A DNA stretch of 64,000 bases from Rickettsiales endosymbiont of Stachyamoeba lipophora (GTDB lineage: Bacteria > Pseudomonadota > Alphaproteobacteria > Rickettsiales > 33-17). Below, piece by piece: positions 37,495-46,924 of this stretch. Where the stretch lies: positions 124,001 through 188,000 of the forward strand of contig NZ_CP033611.1 in assembly GCF_003932735.1 (NCBI RefSeq), written 5' to 3'. The position numbers were made by a program, and so were the translations under genes. Within the stretch, counting starts at the first letter, position 1. Each line of letters starts with the position of its first letter. The notes beneath the pieces are model-generated. The model did not search any database. It saw nothing but the letters and a program-made list of their open reading frames with translations, and was not told the DNA's origin.

Positions 37495-38933
37495 TGGCCA
37501 CATTGATCAAGTCATTTTTTAGTAAGTTATTCCCTATTTTACCGCATGAACGACAAAAGTTCATCCTATTTGCTTTTATCATGTTTGGCATTTTATATAT
37601 TGGCGGTTCACTTAGAAGTATTAAAGATAGCATCATTGTACCATCAATTGGTTCAATTTATTTAAGCTTTATTGATCTTTACTGGGTGCTTCCCTCTTCT
37701 GTTGGCTTTACTATTCTTTATACCAAACTTACTAACATCCTTAGTAGGAACCAAATTTTCATTGGGGTCTTAGTAATTTATGCATGCTTTTTTATAGTGT
37801 TTGGTTATAATATTTATCCAGCGTTTACTGCTACAATTTATCCCGAATTCACTCCAACCACTACTAGCGAATATCTTTCAGTTCTGTGGCAAAAGTTGCC
37901 ACTTACTATTTTTGCGGTCTCGGTTGAACTGTGGTCACCTATTATCTTGGTGTTATCTTTCTGGCAATTTATTAATAGTAATGTTTATATTGCTCAAGCC
38001 AAAAGATTTTACCCTTATCTGGGTTTAATAAGTAATTTCGCTTTGATTATTGCCGGAATTATGATCCGAGAACTAAGTTATGCTCTCTCTGATTTAGCAT
38101 TTATTACCGTAAACATGACGATACTTGCTTCAATTATCGTGGGAATAATAATGTTACTCACTTATACCAACAATTATCTTGAACAACTCGATGAACCTGA
38201 ACTTAAAGCATTTAAAACTCCTGACAGTAAACTAAAATTGACCGTATGGGAGAGTATCAAGGTAATTACCACATCTAAATATCTGCTACAAATTTTTATC
38301 ATGATTATATGTTATGGAGTAATCAATAACATTATGGAAATTAGACTTAAAGAAATTGCTAAAGAGCTTTACACCACTCAAAATGCTTATGCTTCTTTTA
38401 TGGGACTATTTATTAGTAGTATTGGAGTGGCTACCATACTAATGATGTTAGTTGGCGGATACATGCTAAGAAATTATGGTTGGAAGGTTACAGCCTTTAC
38501 TCCGCCAATTATAGCTCTAATCACCTCAATAATCTTTTTCAGCATGAATATCCTAAAAAATCTTAATTCTCTTATAGATTATCATTTATTTCTTCAAATT
38601 ACGGTGATAGTTGGGGCTCTGTCTTTAATATTTATTAAATCAAGCAAATATAGTTTATTTGATAATACCAAAGAAATGAGCTATATTCCTCTACCCAATG
38701 AATTAAAGATTAAGGGTAAAGCAGCTATAGACTTAATTGGTACTAGAATTTCCGACTCAGGTGGTGCTGCTATTCAGTCTTCGTTAATCATTTTAATTTC
38801 TGCAGCTCATATGAATTTATATATTTTAGCAGTAGGAATTAGTTGTATAATGATTTGTGCTTTATGGTTAAAAGCCGTTAAAACCCTAAATATCCTTTAT
38901 CATCAAGAGCTTGAAAAACATCAGTCACATTAA
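37494..38933 (+). CDS. tlc: ATP/ADP translocase family protein, first copy (Tlc)
   Basis: Member of the nucleotide transporter family of Rickettsiales, Chlamydiae and plastids, which exchanges host ATP for bacterial ADP or imports other nucleotides. The family start FPILPHERQKFILFAFIMFGILYIGGSLRSIKDSIIVP (in part) and about 12 hydrophobic segments are evident; FWQFINSNVYIAQAKRFYP and DNTKEMSYIPLPNELKIKGKAAIDLIGTR (in part) are family motifs. 479 aa is typical. Substrate cannot be read from sequence: Rickettsia has five paralogues with different nucleotides. One base overlap with the upstream gene. Confidence 0.93.
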   Translation: MATLIKSFFSKLFPILPHERQKFILFAFIMFGILYIGGSLRSIKDSIIVPSIGSIYLSFIDLYWVLPSSVGFTILYTKLTNILSRNQIFIGVLVIYACFFIVFGYNIYPAFTATIYPEFTPTTTSEYLSVLWQKLPLTIFAVSVELWSPIILVLSFWQFINSNVYIAQAKRFYPYLGLISNFALIIAGIMIRELSYALSDLAFITVNMTILASIIVGIIMLLTYTNNYLEQLDEPELKAFKTPDSKLKLTVWESIKVITTSKYLLQIFIMIICYGVINNIMEIRLKEIAKELYTTQNAYASFMGLFISSIGVATILMMLVGGYMLRNYGWKVTAFTPPIIALITSIIFFSMNILKNLNSLIDYHLFLQITVIVGALSLIFIKSSKYSLFDNTKEMSYIPLPNELKIKGKAAIDLIGTRISDSGGAAIQSSLIILISAAHMNLYILAVGISCIMICALWLKAVKTLNILYHQELEKHQSH

Positions 38934-38948
38934 ATAAATTCATTCATT

Positions 38949-39374
38949 ATGAAAATTACTATTACACAGAAAATTGGTTTTGATTCAGGTCATAGAATAA
39001 TTGGTCATGAAACTAAATGTAAATATTTACATGGTCATCGCTACACAGCTGAATTTACCTTTGAAGCTGAAGAGCTGGATCCGCTCGGGCGTATAATTGA
39101 TTTTGGTATTATTAAGGAAATTTTAAATAATTGGATTAATACATATTGGGATCATAATGTGATTTTAGCTAACGGTGATGAGAAGCTAGCAAACAGTATA
39201 AAACTAGCTACTAATCAAAAACCTTACATGCTCCCTTTTAACCCTACCGCTGAAAATATGGCTGTTTATCTATTAAACGATGTTTGTCCTAAATTATTTT
39301 CTTCATATGAAGTACGCTGCATAAAAGTCAGATTATATGAAACTCCAAATTGTTACAGTGAAGCAACCTTTTAA
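38949..39374 (+). CDS. queD: 6-carboxy-5,6,7,8-tetrahydropterin synthase QueD
   Basis: Converts dihydroneopterin triphosphate to 6-carboxytetrahydropterin in queuosine synthesis. The zinc-binding His residues are in GFDSGHRII and KYLHGHRY; LDPLGRIIDFGIIKEILNNWI and the WDHNVIL motif follow, with NPTAENMAVYL and CIKVRLYETPNCYSEATF at the end. 141 aa is normal. It lies between two tlc genes and its product feeds QueE (30196-30864). Confidence 0.93.
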   Translation: MKITITQKIGFDSGHRIIGHETKCKYLHGHRYTAEFTFEAEELDPLGRIIDFGIIKEILNNWINTYWDHNVILANGDEKLANSIKLATNQKPYMLPFNPTAENMAVYLLNDVCPKLFSSYEVRCIKVRLYETPNCYSEATF

Positions 39375-39490
39375 GAAATAATTTATTTAGATATTATTTA
39401 AGTAATTTTATTGCTTATTTTCAATTTAGATATTAAACTTGCGTTAAATTTTCAGACCGTACAAAATTCTTAGCGTGGGAGCAATATAAC

Positions 39491-40963
39491 GTGCAACTTG
39501 TAACAGATTCGCCTTTTACTAAGTTCGTAACTTTTTTCTTTCCTATTCATCGCAATGAAAGAAAAAAGTTTTTATTAATGACTTTCCTAATGTTTTCAAT
39601 TTTGTATATTTATAGCACATTACGGGCTATAAGAGATAGTATCATTGTTCCAGAGCTTGGCTCAATTTACCTCACTTTTATTGATCTATATTTTGTAGGG
39701 CCAATATCTATATTATTTAGTATCCTTTATGCAAAGCTAACCAACAGTGTTAGACGCGAATATATTTTTTATTTTATTATAGGTTTTTATTTTATAGCTA
39801 TCAACTTATTTGGATTTGTATTTTATCCTAATATTGAATATTTCCACATGAGCGATGAAACTATTAATCAAATTAGCGACCAAAGTCCTAATTTTAAGTT
39901 TTTTGTAGTTTTAATTGGCAAATGGTGCTTTACCTTTTGGGGAGTACTGGTAGAAATGTGGATGCCAATTACTTTCATTTTACTATTTTGGCAATTTGCA
40001 AACCATGTAATCAGCTCAGATCAAGCTAGAAGATTTTACCCTACTTTTGGTATTTTAGGTAATTTTTCTCATATTTTCTCAGGGCAAGTGATTAAGATCA
40101 CTAGCAAAAGTTTAAGTACTATTGCCTTCATTCATTTTAATATGTTTTTAATGAGTGGTTTTATGATTGCCATGGTTGGCATGTTTTATTTAGTAAATCG
40201 CCATGTTAGCGTGATTTATCATAATAAAATTGATATGACTTCCAAATTAAAATTACCTATTAAAGAAAGTATTAAAGTTATTCTCAGTTCTAAATATTTA
40301 TTATATGTATTCACTATGATAGTTGGATACGGCGTAATTAACAATATCCTTGAAATTCAATGGAAATCCAAGCTGAACCAGCTATACACCGACACTAATC
40401 AATATGCTCACTTCATGGGAAATTTCAGTATCATGAGCGGTGTAACGCTTATTATCCTCAGCATCGTATCAAGCAACGTGGTTAGAAGAGCAAAATGGCG
40501 TACTGCCGCAAAAATTCCTGCTTTTATTGCGCTACTTGCTTGCTTAACCTTCTACCCGCTTAATGTATTTGAAGAATATATTAGCCCTACTCTCACAGTA
40601 TATATTAGTTCATATTTACATTTGTTATGCATAGTTAGCACCGCATCTATATTAATGATGAAATGCAGTAAGTTTACCTTCTTTGATAATACAAGGGAGA
40701 TGGTCTACATTCCATTAGAGCCAGAACTTAAGGTAAAAGGAAAAGCGGTAGTGGATCTTCTGGGTAGTAAATTCACTATTGCTGGTGGTTCCTTCTTACA
40801 ATCTTCAATTATTATGCTCTTTCCGATGATAAATCAAAAGTTATATTCGGGTATTTTAGGTTGCTTTTCTTTAGTCATGGCGATCTTATGGCTTACCGCT
40901 ATTAATAAGCTCAATAAAGAATATAACTCCCTACTCATTAAAAAAATTAACAACTCTATGTAA
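39491..40963 (+). CDS. tlc: ATP/ADP translocase family protein, second copy (Tlc)
   Basis: Second nucleotide translocase of the same family, diverged from the first. Matching landmarks are FFPIHRNERKKFLLMTFLMFSILYIYSTLRAIRDSIIVP (in part), LFWQFANHVISSDQARRFYPTFG (in part), and FFDNTREMVYIPLEPELKVKGKAVVDLLGS (in part). About 12 membrane segments; 490 aa. The start is GTG with GGGAG upstream. The clear divergence suggests different nucleotide specificity, as among Rickettsia Tlc1-5, but this is inferred. Confidence 0.93.
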   Translation: MQLVTDSPFTKFVTFFFPIHRNERKKFLLMTFLMFSILYIYSTLRAIRDSIIVPELGSIYLTFIDLYFVGPISILFSILYAKLTNSVRREYIFYFIIGFYFIAINLFGFVFYPNIEYFHMSDETINQISDQSPNFKFFVVLIGKWCFTFWGVLVEMWMPITFILLFWQFANHVISSDQARRFYPTFGILGNFSHIFSGQVIKITSKSLSTIAFIHFNMFLMSGFMIAMVGMFYLVNRHVSVIYHNKIDMTSKLKLPIKESIKVILSSKYLLYVFTMIVGYGVINNILEIQWKSKLNQLYTDTNQYAHFMGNFSIMSGVTLIILSIVSSNVVRRAKWRTAAKIPAFIALLACLTFYPLNVFEEYISPTLTVYISSYLHLLCIVSTASILMMKCSKFTFFDNTREMVYIPLEPELKVKGKAVVDLLGSKFTIAGGSFLQSSIIMLFPMINQKLYSGILGCFSLVMAILWLTAINKLNKEYNSLLIKKINNSM

Positions 40964-41002
40964 CAAAGTTTTAAAATTTTATAGTAAAGTTTTAAAACTT
41001 TG
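40964..41002 (+). terminator. Inverted repeat after the second tlc gene
   Basis: CAAAGTTTTAAAA (40964-40976) and TTTTAAAACTTTG (40990-41002) form a perfect 13-bp stem with a 13-base loop starting right after the stop codon. No strong T-run follows, so it may slow rather than stop transcription into ampG. Confidence 0.5.
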
Positions 41003-41024
41003 CTATCTTCCTAGTAATTATTTC

Positions 41025-41030
41025 AGGAGG
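41025..41030 (+). promoter_or_regulatory. Full-consensus Shine-Dalgarno of ampG
   Basis: AGGAGG four bases before the ATG, the strongest ribosome binding site in the window, where many genes have none. Confidence 0.7.
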
Positions 41031-41034
41031 ATAG

Positions 41035-42330
41035 ATGAGTTTGGCAAATCTCTTCAATATGTTTAGGATTTATACTAATCCTAGAATTCTAGCAATGGCT
41101 TTGCTAGGACTAACTTGTGGGTTGCCTCTTGTACTTACCGGCTCTACTTTAAGCATGTGGTTTACTGAAATTGGAGTGGAAAAAAGCACCATTGGTTTGT
41201 TTGCAATAGTAACCATTCCTTATTCACTTAAATTTCTGTGGGCACCAATTATAGACTTTGTGCCCTTACCTTATTTAAGTGATGCTTTGGGTAGAAGAAA
41301 ATCATGGATTATTTTAAGTCAAGCTCTACTTATTGTCAGTTTAGTATTATTAGGATTTTCCAAACCAGAAAATAGATTGTTGTTTACCGCTTTAATCTCG
41401 ATTGCGGTTGCATTTTTTTCAGCAACTCAAGATATTGTAGTGGACGCTTACAGGCTAGAATTACTAAACAAAAATCAGCAAGCTCCTGGAATTGCCGCTT
41501 ATATTGTAGGCTACCGTATTGGTATGTTAATCTCAGGCGCCGGAGCTTTGTTTATGGCTGAGGTAATTGAATGGTCAACTGTTTATACTATTATCTCCTT
41601 AATCATCATGGTTAGTATGAGCATTGTATTTTTTATGGCCGAGCCAGATGTAGAGATTAAAAAGGTGTTCTTTTCAAGCAACGTATTCATGCGCCGCAAA
41701 GAAAAAGCCGCAATGATAATTCTAAGGAAAACAATCATTGCTCCTTTCAAAGATTTTATGCAAAAAAATCATTGGCTATTAATCTTAATTTTTATTATGT
41801 TTTTTAAACTGGGGGATGCCTTTGCAGGCCACATGGCCAATCCTTTTTATGTAGAGCTTGGTTTTAGTAAAACTGAAATTGCAACCATTGTAAAAACCTA
41901 TGGTCTTTTAGCTACCCTGCTTGGCACTACTCTTGGTGGGAGCATTATTTATCGTTATGGATTAGCTAAAGGAGTATTGGTATGCGGTATACTGCAGGCC
42001 TTATCCAATTTATTCTATATTCTTCAAAACGAAGTGGGATATAATACTTTAATACTCGCCCTTACAATTAGCGTCGAAAATCTGGTAGGTGGCATGGGGA
42101 GTGCAGCATTACTTGCCTATTTAAGTAGATTATGTAATAACCCTCAATTTACTGCTACTCAATATGCTTTACTTAGTTCCACTGCATCGCTTGGCAGAAC
42201 ATTTTTATCTTCCAGTTCTGGATTTGTAGTTGACAGTTTTGGTTGGAACAGCTTTTTTATAATAAGTACTATACTTGCCTTGCCTGCTCTATTTATCTTT
42301 ATTTTTATTAACCGTAAGAAGTTTGTGTAA
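41035..42330 (+). CDS. ampG: AmpG-type muropeptide MFS permease
   Basis: Inner-membrane importer of anhydromuropeptides for cell-wall recycling. The MFS fold is shown by about 12-14 hydrophobic segments; the family features are LTCGLPLVLTGSTLSMWF, IPYSLKFLWAPIIDFVPLPYL (in part), LGRRKSWIILSQ, and ATQDIVVDAYRLE. 431 aa is typical of the alphaproteobacterial form. Rickettsiales often carry several AmpG paralogues, some of which may transport other solutes. It is 5 bases ahead of the tricorn gene, so they share an operon. Confidence 0.9.
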   Translation: MSLANLFNMFRIYTNPRILAMALLGLTCGLPLVLTGSTLSMWFTEIGVEKSTIGLFAIVTIPYSLKFLWAPIIDFVPLPYLSDALGRRKSWIILSQALLIVSLVLLGFSKPENRLLFTALISIAVAFFSATQDIVVDAYRLELLNKNQQAPGIAAYIVGYRIGMLISGAGALFMAEVIEWSTVYTIISLIIMVSMSIVFFMAEPDVEIKKVFFSSNVFMRRKEKAAMIILRKTIIAPFKDFMQKNHWLLILIFIMFFKLGDAFAGHMANPFYVELGFSKTEIATIVKTYGLLATLLGTTLGGSIIYRYGLAKGVLVCGILQALSNLFYILQNEVGYNTLILALTISVENLVGGMGSAALLAYLSRLCNNPQFTATQYALLSSTASLGRTFLSSSSGFVVDSFGWNSFFIISTILALPALFIFIFINRKKFV

Positions 42331-42335
42331 ATTAT

Positions 42336-45300
42336 ATGAAAAAATTACTTAGATTATTAGTTATATCCTGTTCTTTTATTAACCTTGCCTTAGCTAATAC
42401 CGCAGGTTATTATAACGATCCCACAATTTTTGAAGAAAAAATCGTCTTTATCAGCGAGAACGATTTATGGTTAACTGATACAAAAGGCACTACCGCTCAG
42501 CGATTAACAAGTTACTATTCAGAAATTTTTTCACCTATTTTCTCTCCTGATGGTAAGCAAATCGCTTTTTCAGGCTCACATGAAGGTTATGGTGAGTTAT
42601 ATTTACTTGATTTAGAAACTTTAAAAACCAAAAGGTTGACCCACTTAGCTAGCAACGTAAGAGCTATAACTTGGATAGGGCATAAAATTTATTTTTCATC
42701 GATTACTCCTAAAAAAAACGAATATACGCTTAGTCATATTAATTATTATGATCTAGCTCATGACCAAGTAGTTACGCTACCTTATGGCCCAGGTAGCTTC
42801 ATTGCCATTAAGGATAATGTAACAGCTTTACAAAGACATAATTACCCAAGAGATTATGCATATCTTAAAGGTTATAAAGGTGGTACGAAAGGAGATTTAT
42901 GGATTAGCTTGGATGGCCAGCATGAATTTAAGGAATTGGTTAAACTTGAAGGAAACATTTTTAGACCTTTAATCATCAATGATCGTGTATATTTCCAATC
43001 TGACCACGAAAATCATGGGAATATTTATTCAGTTAAATTTGATGGCAAAGATCTGAAGTTAGAAGATAAAAATGATCAAGGCTATTATATAAGAGGCATA
43101 TCTACTGACGGTAAAAACATTGTTTATACTGCAGGTGGAGAAATTTATTTTTATGATACTCTCAACAAGCAAAGCAAAAAAATTGAAGTTAAGCTGAACT
43201 CAAATCAAGCGGCCAGAGAAAGAGAATTTAAAAATAACAAATTTTTAACTGAAAAATGGAGCGCACACCCAGAAAAAAACTATTTGGCTCAAATTGTTAG
43301 AGGCAAAGCCGTTATTAGCCATTATTTTGATGGTAGTTTCTTTGAAGTGGGTAACCCATATTTTAGATATAAACATATTGCCTGGCTTGAGAATGGCGAA
43401 GCAATTGCCCTCTCTTCCAAGCACAAAAAGGGTGATACTGTTGAAATTTATGATAGCGAAGATTTAAGCTTAAAACATAATTTTAATTATTTTGATTTTG
43501 GTAGAATTACTGATATTAGCCCATCTCATAAAGAAAAAAAGTTTACGGTAATTAATAATAGGGGAGAAATTTTTATTGTTGATTATTCTCCAAAAAACAA
43601 AGGTATTAAGAAGATTGACAAATCACAATTTGGATATATTGCCGCTGCAAATTGGTCAGCAGACGATTTATATCTTACCTATACTGTTGCAACTGAAGAT
43701 TTTTTTCAAAAAGCCGTTAACAAATTATATTCAGTTAAGGAAGGTAACATATTTAATTTGAATGATAATATATACAACAATTCTAGTGCGATTATCAGTG
43801 AAAATAATGAATATGTATTTTTCTTATCAAATCGTGATTATATACCTTATAGGGACCAATATGAATGGAATTTTATTTATCCATTTTCCCTTAAACCTTA
43901 TTTGGCTACTTTAAATTATGATTTAAGCAATCCCTTTAATAAAATTAATGATTTAAAAAAAACTACTCCTAAAGAAAAGAAGCAGATTATTAATGTTAAA
44001 CGAATCAATGAAAGGGCCGTTCGTTTTCCAATAGGAATTGCTAATTACCATGCCATTTATACCCACGGGCAAAATATTTGGTTTTTAGCCACCTATCCCA
44101 CTCCTGCAATAGGCCAAGAACAATATAACCCGGAGCATAAATCCTCAGTTTACAGTTTAGTGCATTATGATTTAGCTAAGCAAAAACTTTCCCCGGTTAT
44201 AGATGGAATTGATGGAGCCGAATTAACCAACAACGGTCAAAATTTTGTAGTACAAATTGAAGGACAATATTTAAGGCTTATTAACTCTCAACCAGGTGGC
44301 AATCAACCTGCATCATACCCGATTAAAGCCTATGATTACAATAAAGAAAGCGGATGGATTAATCTTGATTTCAATTTAAAAGTTGATCGCAATCTTGAAT
44401 GGGCACAAATTTTTAATGAAGCTTTCTTTTACCAAAAAGAAAAGTTTAATAATCCGGTAAAAAAAATTGATTGGGATTATATCTATAATAAATATCGTCA
44501 CCTAGTTAATCGCATTAGTTCTCGTACTGAGCTCAATGATTTGCTCTGGGAAGTCTATGGAGAACTAGGCACTTTACATGCTTATGTAATGGGTGGTGAC
44601 TATGATAATAAAGCATTCTACCCTATTGCCCGCTTAGGCTGTGAATTTGAATATGATAGTAACTATAAAGCCTATAGAATTAAGAATTTAGTCCAAGGTG
44701 ATTATAATTTAACTGATCGTTCCAATCCATTACTGAATCCTGGGGTAAATATTAGAGAGAATGATTTGGTTTTTGCTATTAATTATCAACAATTGAGCAA
44801 AGATTATACTCCGGAGCGAGCCTTACTTAATGTAAGTCATAAACGACCTATTTTAATTGAAACTGCCTTTGCTAAAGGTAAAAACAAAAGAATTGTAAAA
44901 GTTGAACCTTTACCAAGCAGTAGAACTATGTACTACAGTCAGTGGGTAAAAAAGAACCAAGATTACGTTACTAAACATACTGATGGCAAAATTGGTTATA
45001 TCCATATTCCTGATATGACCGCCTTTGGCTATAATGAATTTTTTAGATCTTACATGAACCAACTAAAAAAAGATGGGTTAATTATTGATATTAGATTTAA
45101 TACTGGCGGGCATGCTTCAGGGTATATTTTAGATAAAATTAAACGGGAACTGATCGGTCATTTTGAGCATAAACAATTTGGCAAGTTTTCTTACCCTGAT
45201 AATTCTTCTACTGGTAAAATGGTATTACTTAATAACCAATTCACTGCATCAGACGGCGATATTATGACCCATGTATTTAAAACCTATAAATTAGGACCGG

Positions 45301-45551
45301 TCATTGGTATGCGCACTTGGGGCGGTATTATAGGAATTGACTTTAATGGATATCTTCCGGATGGCGGAATTACTTCTCAACCTGAATATTTAATGAAATT
45401 TTTTAATGATGATTATAAAATTGAAAATTTTGGTGTAGAACCTGATATCGAGGTAGATATAACCCCAATGGATTATAAAAATAATAAAGATCCACAATTA
45501 GATAGGGCAATTCAAGAGATTAAAGCTATTGTAGATAGCACAACAAAATGA
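42336..45551 (+). CDS. Tricorn protease homologue, exported
   Basis: A 1071-aa serine peptidase of the S41/tricorn family. A signal peptide (MKKLLRLLVISCSFINLALA) points to the periplasm. The N-terminal half has beta-propeller motifs (IFSPIFSPDGKQIAFSG, ANWSADDLYLTYTV). The C-terminal half has the C1 domain, a PDZ-like region (NPGVNIRENDLVFAINYQQL) and C2 core. The catalytic Ser972 is in FTASDGDIM and His748 in LGTLHAYVMGG; the conserved Glu is likely in IENFGVEPDIEVD. The archaeal enzyme has Ser before the His; here it is Leu747. The family degrades peptides in the cytosol of archaea; an exported form in a Rickettsiales may process peptides in the periplasm or outside. AmpG is upstream. Confidence 0.9.
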   Translation: MKKLLRLLVISCSFINLALANTAGYYNDPTIFEEKIVFISENDLWLTDTKGTTAQRLTSYYSEIFSPIFSPDGKQIAFSGSHEGYGELYLLDLETLKTKRLTHLASNVRAITWIGHKIYFSSITPKKNEYTLSHINYYDLAHDQVVTLPYGPGSFIAIKDNVTALQRHNYPRDYAYLKGYKGGTKGDLWISLDGQHEFKELVKLEGNIFRPLIINDRVYFQSDHENHGNIYSVKFDGKDLKLEDKNDQGYYIRGISTDGKNIVYTAGGEIYFYDTLNKQSKKIEVKLNSNQAAREREFKNNKFLTEKWSAHPEKNYLAQIVRGKAVISHYFDGSFFEVGNPYFRYKHIAWLENGEAIALSSKHKKGDTVEIYDSEDLSLKHNFNYFDFGRITDISPSHKEKKFTVINNRGEIFIVDYSPKNKGIKKIDKSQFGYIAAANWSADDLYLTYTVATEDFFQKAVNKLYSVKEGNIFNLNDNIYNNSSAIISENNEYVFFLSNRDYIPYRDQYEWNFIYPFSLKPYLATLNYDLSNPFNKINDLKKTTPKEKKQIINVKRINERAVRFPIGIANYHAIYTHGQNIWFLATYPTPAIGQEQYNPEHKSSVYSLVHYDLAKQKLSPVIDGIDGAELTNNGQNFVVQIEGQYLRLINSQPGGNQPASYPIKAYDYNKESGWINLDFNLKVDRNLEWAQIFNEAFFYQKEKFNNPVKKIDWDYIYNKYRHLVNRISSRTELNDLLWEVYGELGTLHAYVMGGDYDNKAFYPIARLGCEFEYDSNYKAYRIKNLVQGDYNLTDRSNPLLNPGVNIRENDLVFAINYQQLSKDYTPERALLNVSHKRPILIETAFAKGKNKRIVKVEPLPSSRTMYYSQWVKKNQDYVTKHTDGKIGYIHIPDMTAFGYNEFFRSYMNQLKKDGLIIDIRFNTGGHASGYILDKIKRELIGHFEHKQFGKFSYPDNSSTGKMVLLNNQFTASDGDIMTHVFKTYKLGPVIGMRTWGGIIGIDFNGYLPDGGITSQPEYLMKFFNDDYKIENFGVEPDIEVDITPMDYKNNKDPQLDRAIQEIKAIVDSTTK

Positions 45552-45610
45552 TCTAAAAATTGTGTATATCTAAAGGATTTCAAGAAGTAGCATAAGGAAA
45601 TATTGACCAA

Positions 45611-45646
45611 GCAGCACGCCAATGTATAAATATTTGAGCGTGCTGC
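45611..45646. repeat. GC-rich inverted repeat after the tricorn gene
   Basis: GCAGCACGC (45611-45619) and GCGTGCTGC (45638-45646) pair perfectly over an 18-base AT-rich loop. The arms are far more GC-rich than the surroundings. It may be a terminator of the tricorn transcript (60 bases after the stop), but no T-run follows. Confidence 0.5.
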
Positions 45647-45894
45647 GGCTAACACATATTTAATAAAATCTACTTTATGAAAATCACCCTAGATTGCTTA
45701 TCATTATTTTTAAGATTCTATACAACCTAAACTTTTAGCATAATCAAAAATATAAGAATCTTAGATCGTATAAGCATTGCTTAGCCTACCCAACTTTATA
45801 GTTAAGAGGAAGTAAAGCAATAATCACAACACGCTAAACTGAGTTATTAAATTTAGAGAAAACTTTTCTGAAATATATTATTTTCCCAAAGAAA

Positions 45895-46050
45895 CATTAG
45901 GCTTCTTTCAAAACCGTGAAAAAAGAGAAGTTTTTAGAAAAAATACAGATGAGGAGAGCAGAGCTTATTTAACATCAATTAGCAACAAGACTTAATATAA
46001 TATTAAAATTACCTTTTATGCTTAGTTTTATAAGCAGGATAGCTAAATAA
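45895..46050 (+). repeat. Left copy of inverted lnt-leader repeat
   Basis: About 155 bases that match, in opposite orientation, the sequence before and just into lnt (48485-48639), at roughly 85 percent by eye. The first 78 bases are closest (CATTAGGCTTCTTTCAAAAC at the outer end). It includes an ATG at 46018 followed by LSFISRIAK and a stop, mirroring the lnt start MFSFIRDLSLN, so it is a decayed duplicate of an lnt-type leader and first codons. Confidence 0.75.
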
Positions 46051-46144
46051 TCTAATTGATATGATGCTTATCTAACCTTATCACTTTTTTATTATCTATT
46101 AAACTAACAGAACAATGTTCATGCAATCAAAATAACCCACGAAA

Positions 46145-46837
46145 CTATGAGAAGCTTGCTGAGTAAGTTTGATTTTGTATATCTTGATCTTGGTCTTGAT
46201 TGCGTGGATTTCTTTTCATTATAAGAGAGGTTTTGCTTTTTTTCGTTGTCTCCTGTGCATCTTTTATCAATACTTGCAATTTATCTTTAATAGTTTGATC
46301 TATATTATTTCTATCTGTATAGGCAAAATTTGCTAATAATTGCCATGTTTCTCTTACATGATGATTATAATGAAGGTAAGCACCATTTTCTGCTAATAAA
46401 AGTACTACATTCCAATGATGTCTTCTGGCAGCACACATAATTGGTAATATATTATTTTTATCTTTAGTATTAACAAATTTAATATCTGACTTAAAAGAAT
46501 CTAGTAACTTCTTTATCAATACTATATCCCCTCTGAAGGCTGCATAATGTAACACATTACGTCCAAAAGAGTCTGTTTGGTTAATCAGTTCTTCTCTAAA
46601 TTCATTAGGTATTAAATCTACCAAGCTTGCTAGCAATAAATTATACTCATAAAAAGCCGCCCAATGCAGAATATTCCACTTAAATTCCCTATTTTTTGAT
46701 AATATACTTTCTTTAATTTCAGGAGTAGCTTTAGCAATAAGCTGATTAACCGCTTCAATAAGCTTAAATAAGTTTTCATTATCTACATTTACTCCTAAAA
46801 GCTTTTTACTTACCTGATAATCTGTAGTATTAGGCAT
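46145..46837 (-). CDS. Small ankyrin-repeat protein, 230 aa
   Basis: Three ankyrin-like repeats: about residues 60-90 (FKWNILHWAAFYEYNLLLASLVD), 95-125 (FGRNVLHYAAFRGDIVLIKKLLD) and 130-160 (NNILPIMCAARRHHWNVVLLLAENGAY). A hydrophilic tail ends the protein. I start at the ATG at 46835-46837 (MPNTTDYQV) because GGAAG lies six bases upstream; the longer open frame begins 15 codons earlier without support. No signal or membrane segment. It lies just after lnt on the same strand, inside the segment bounded by the inverted repeat. Confidence 0.75.
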   Translation of the reverse strand: MPNTTDYQVSKKLLGVNVDNENLFKLIEAVNQLIAKATPEIKESILSKNREFKWNILHWAAFYEYNLLLASLVDLIPNEFREELINQTDSFGRNVLHYAAFRGDIVLIKKLLDSFKSDIKFVNTKDKNNILPIMCAARRHHWNVVLLLAENGAYLHYNHHVRETWQLLANFAYTDRNNIDQTIKDKLQVLIKDAQETTKKSKTSLIMKRNPRNQDQDQDIQNQTYSASFS

Positions 46838-46924
46838 ATTTCTTCCTTTTAATAATTTAATTAACAAACCATATAGCTTCAAAAATATATTTTTAATAAT
46901 ATATTTGATTATTTATATGCACAT

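Larger units (their letters stand above)
45552..46144. other. Gene-free region, about 590 bp, with a hairpin and a repeat copy
   Basis: No gene. It contains a GC-rich hairpin (45611-45646) and the left copy of the lnt-leader repeat (45895-46050), described separately. The remainder is AT-rich and featureless. Confidence 0.55.
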
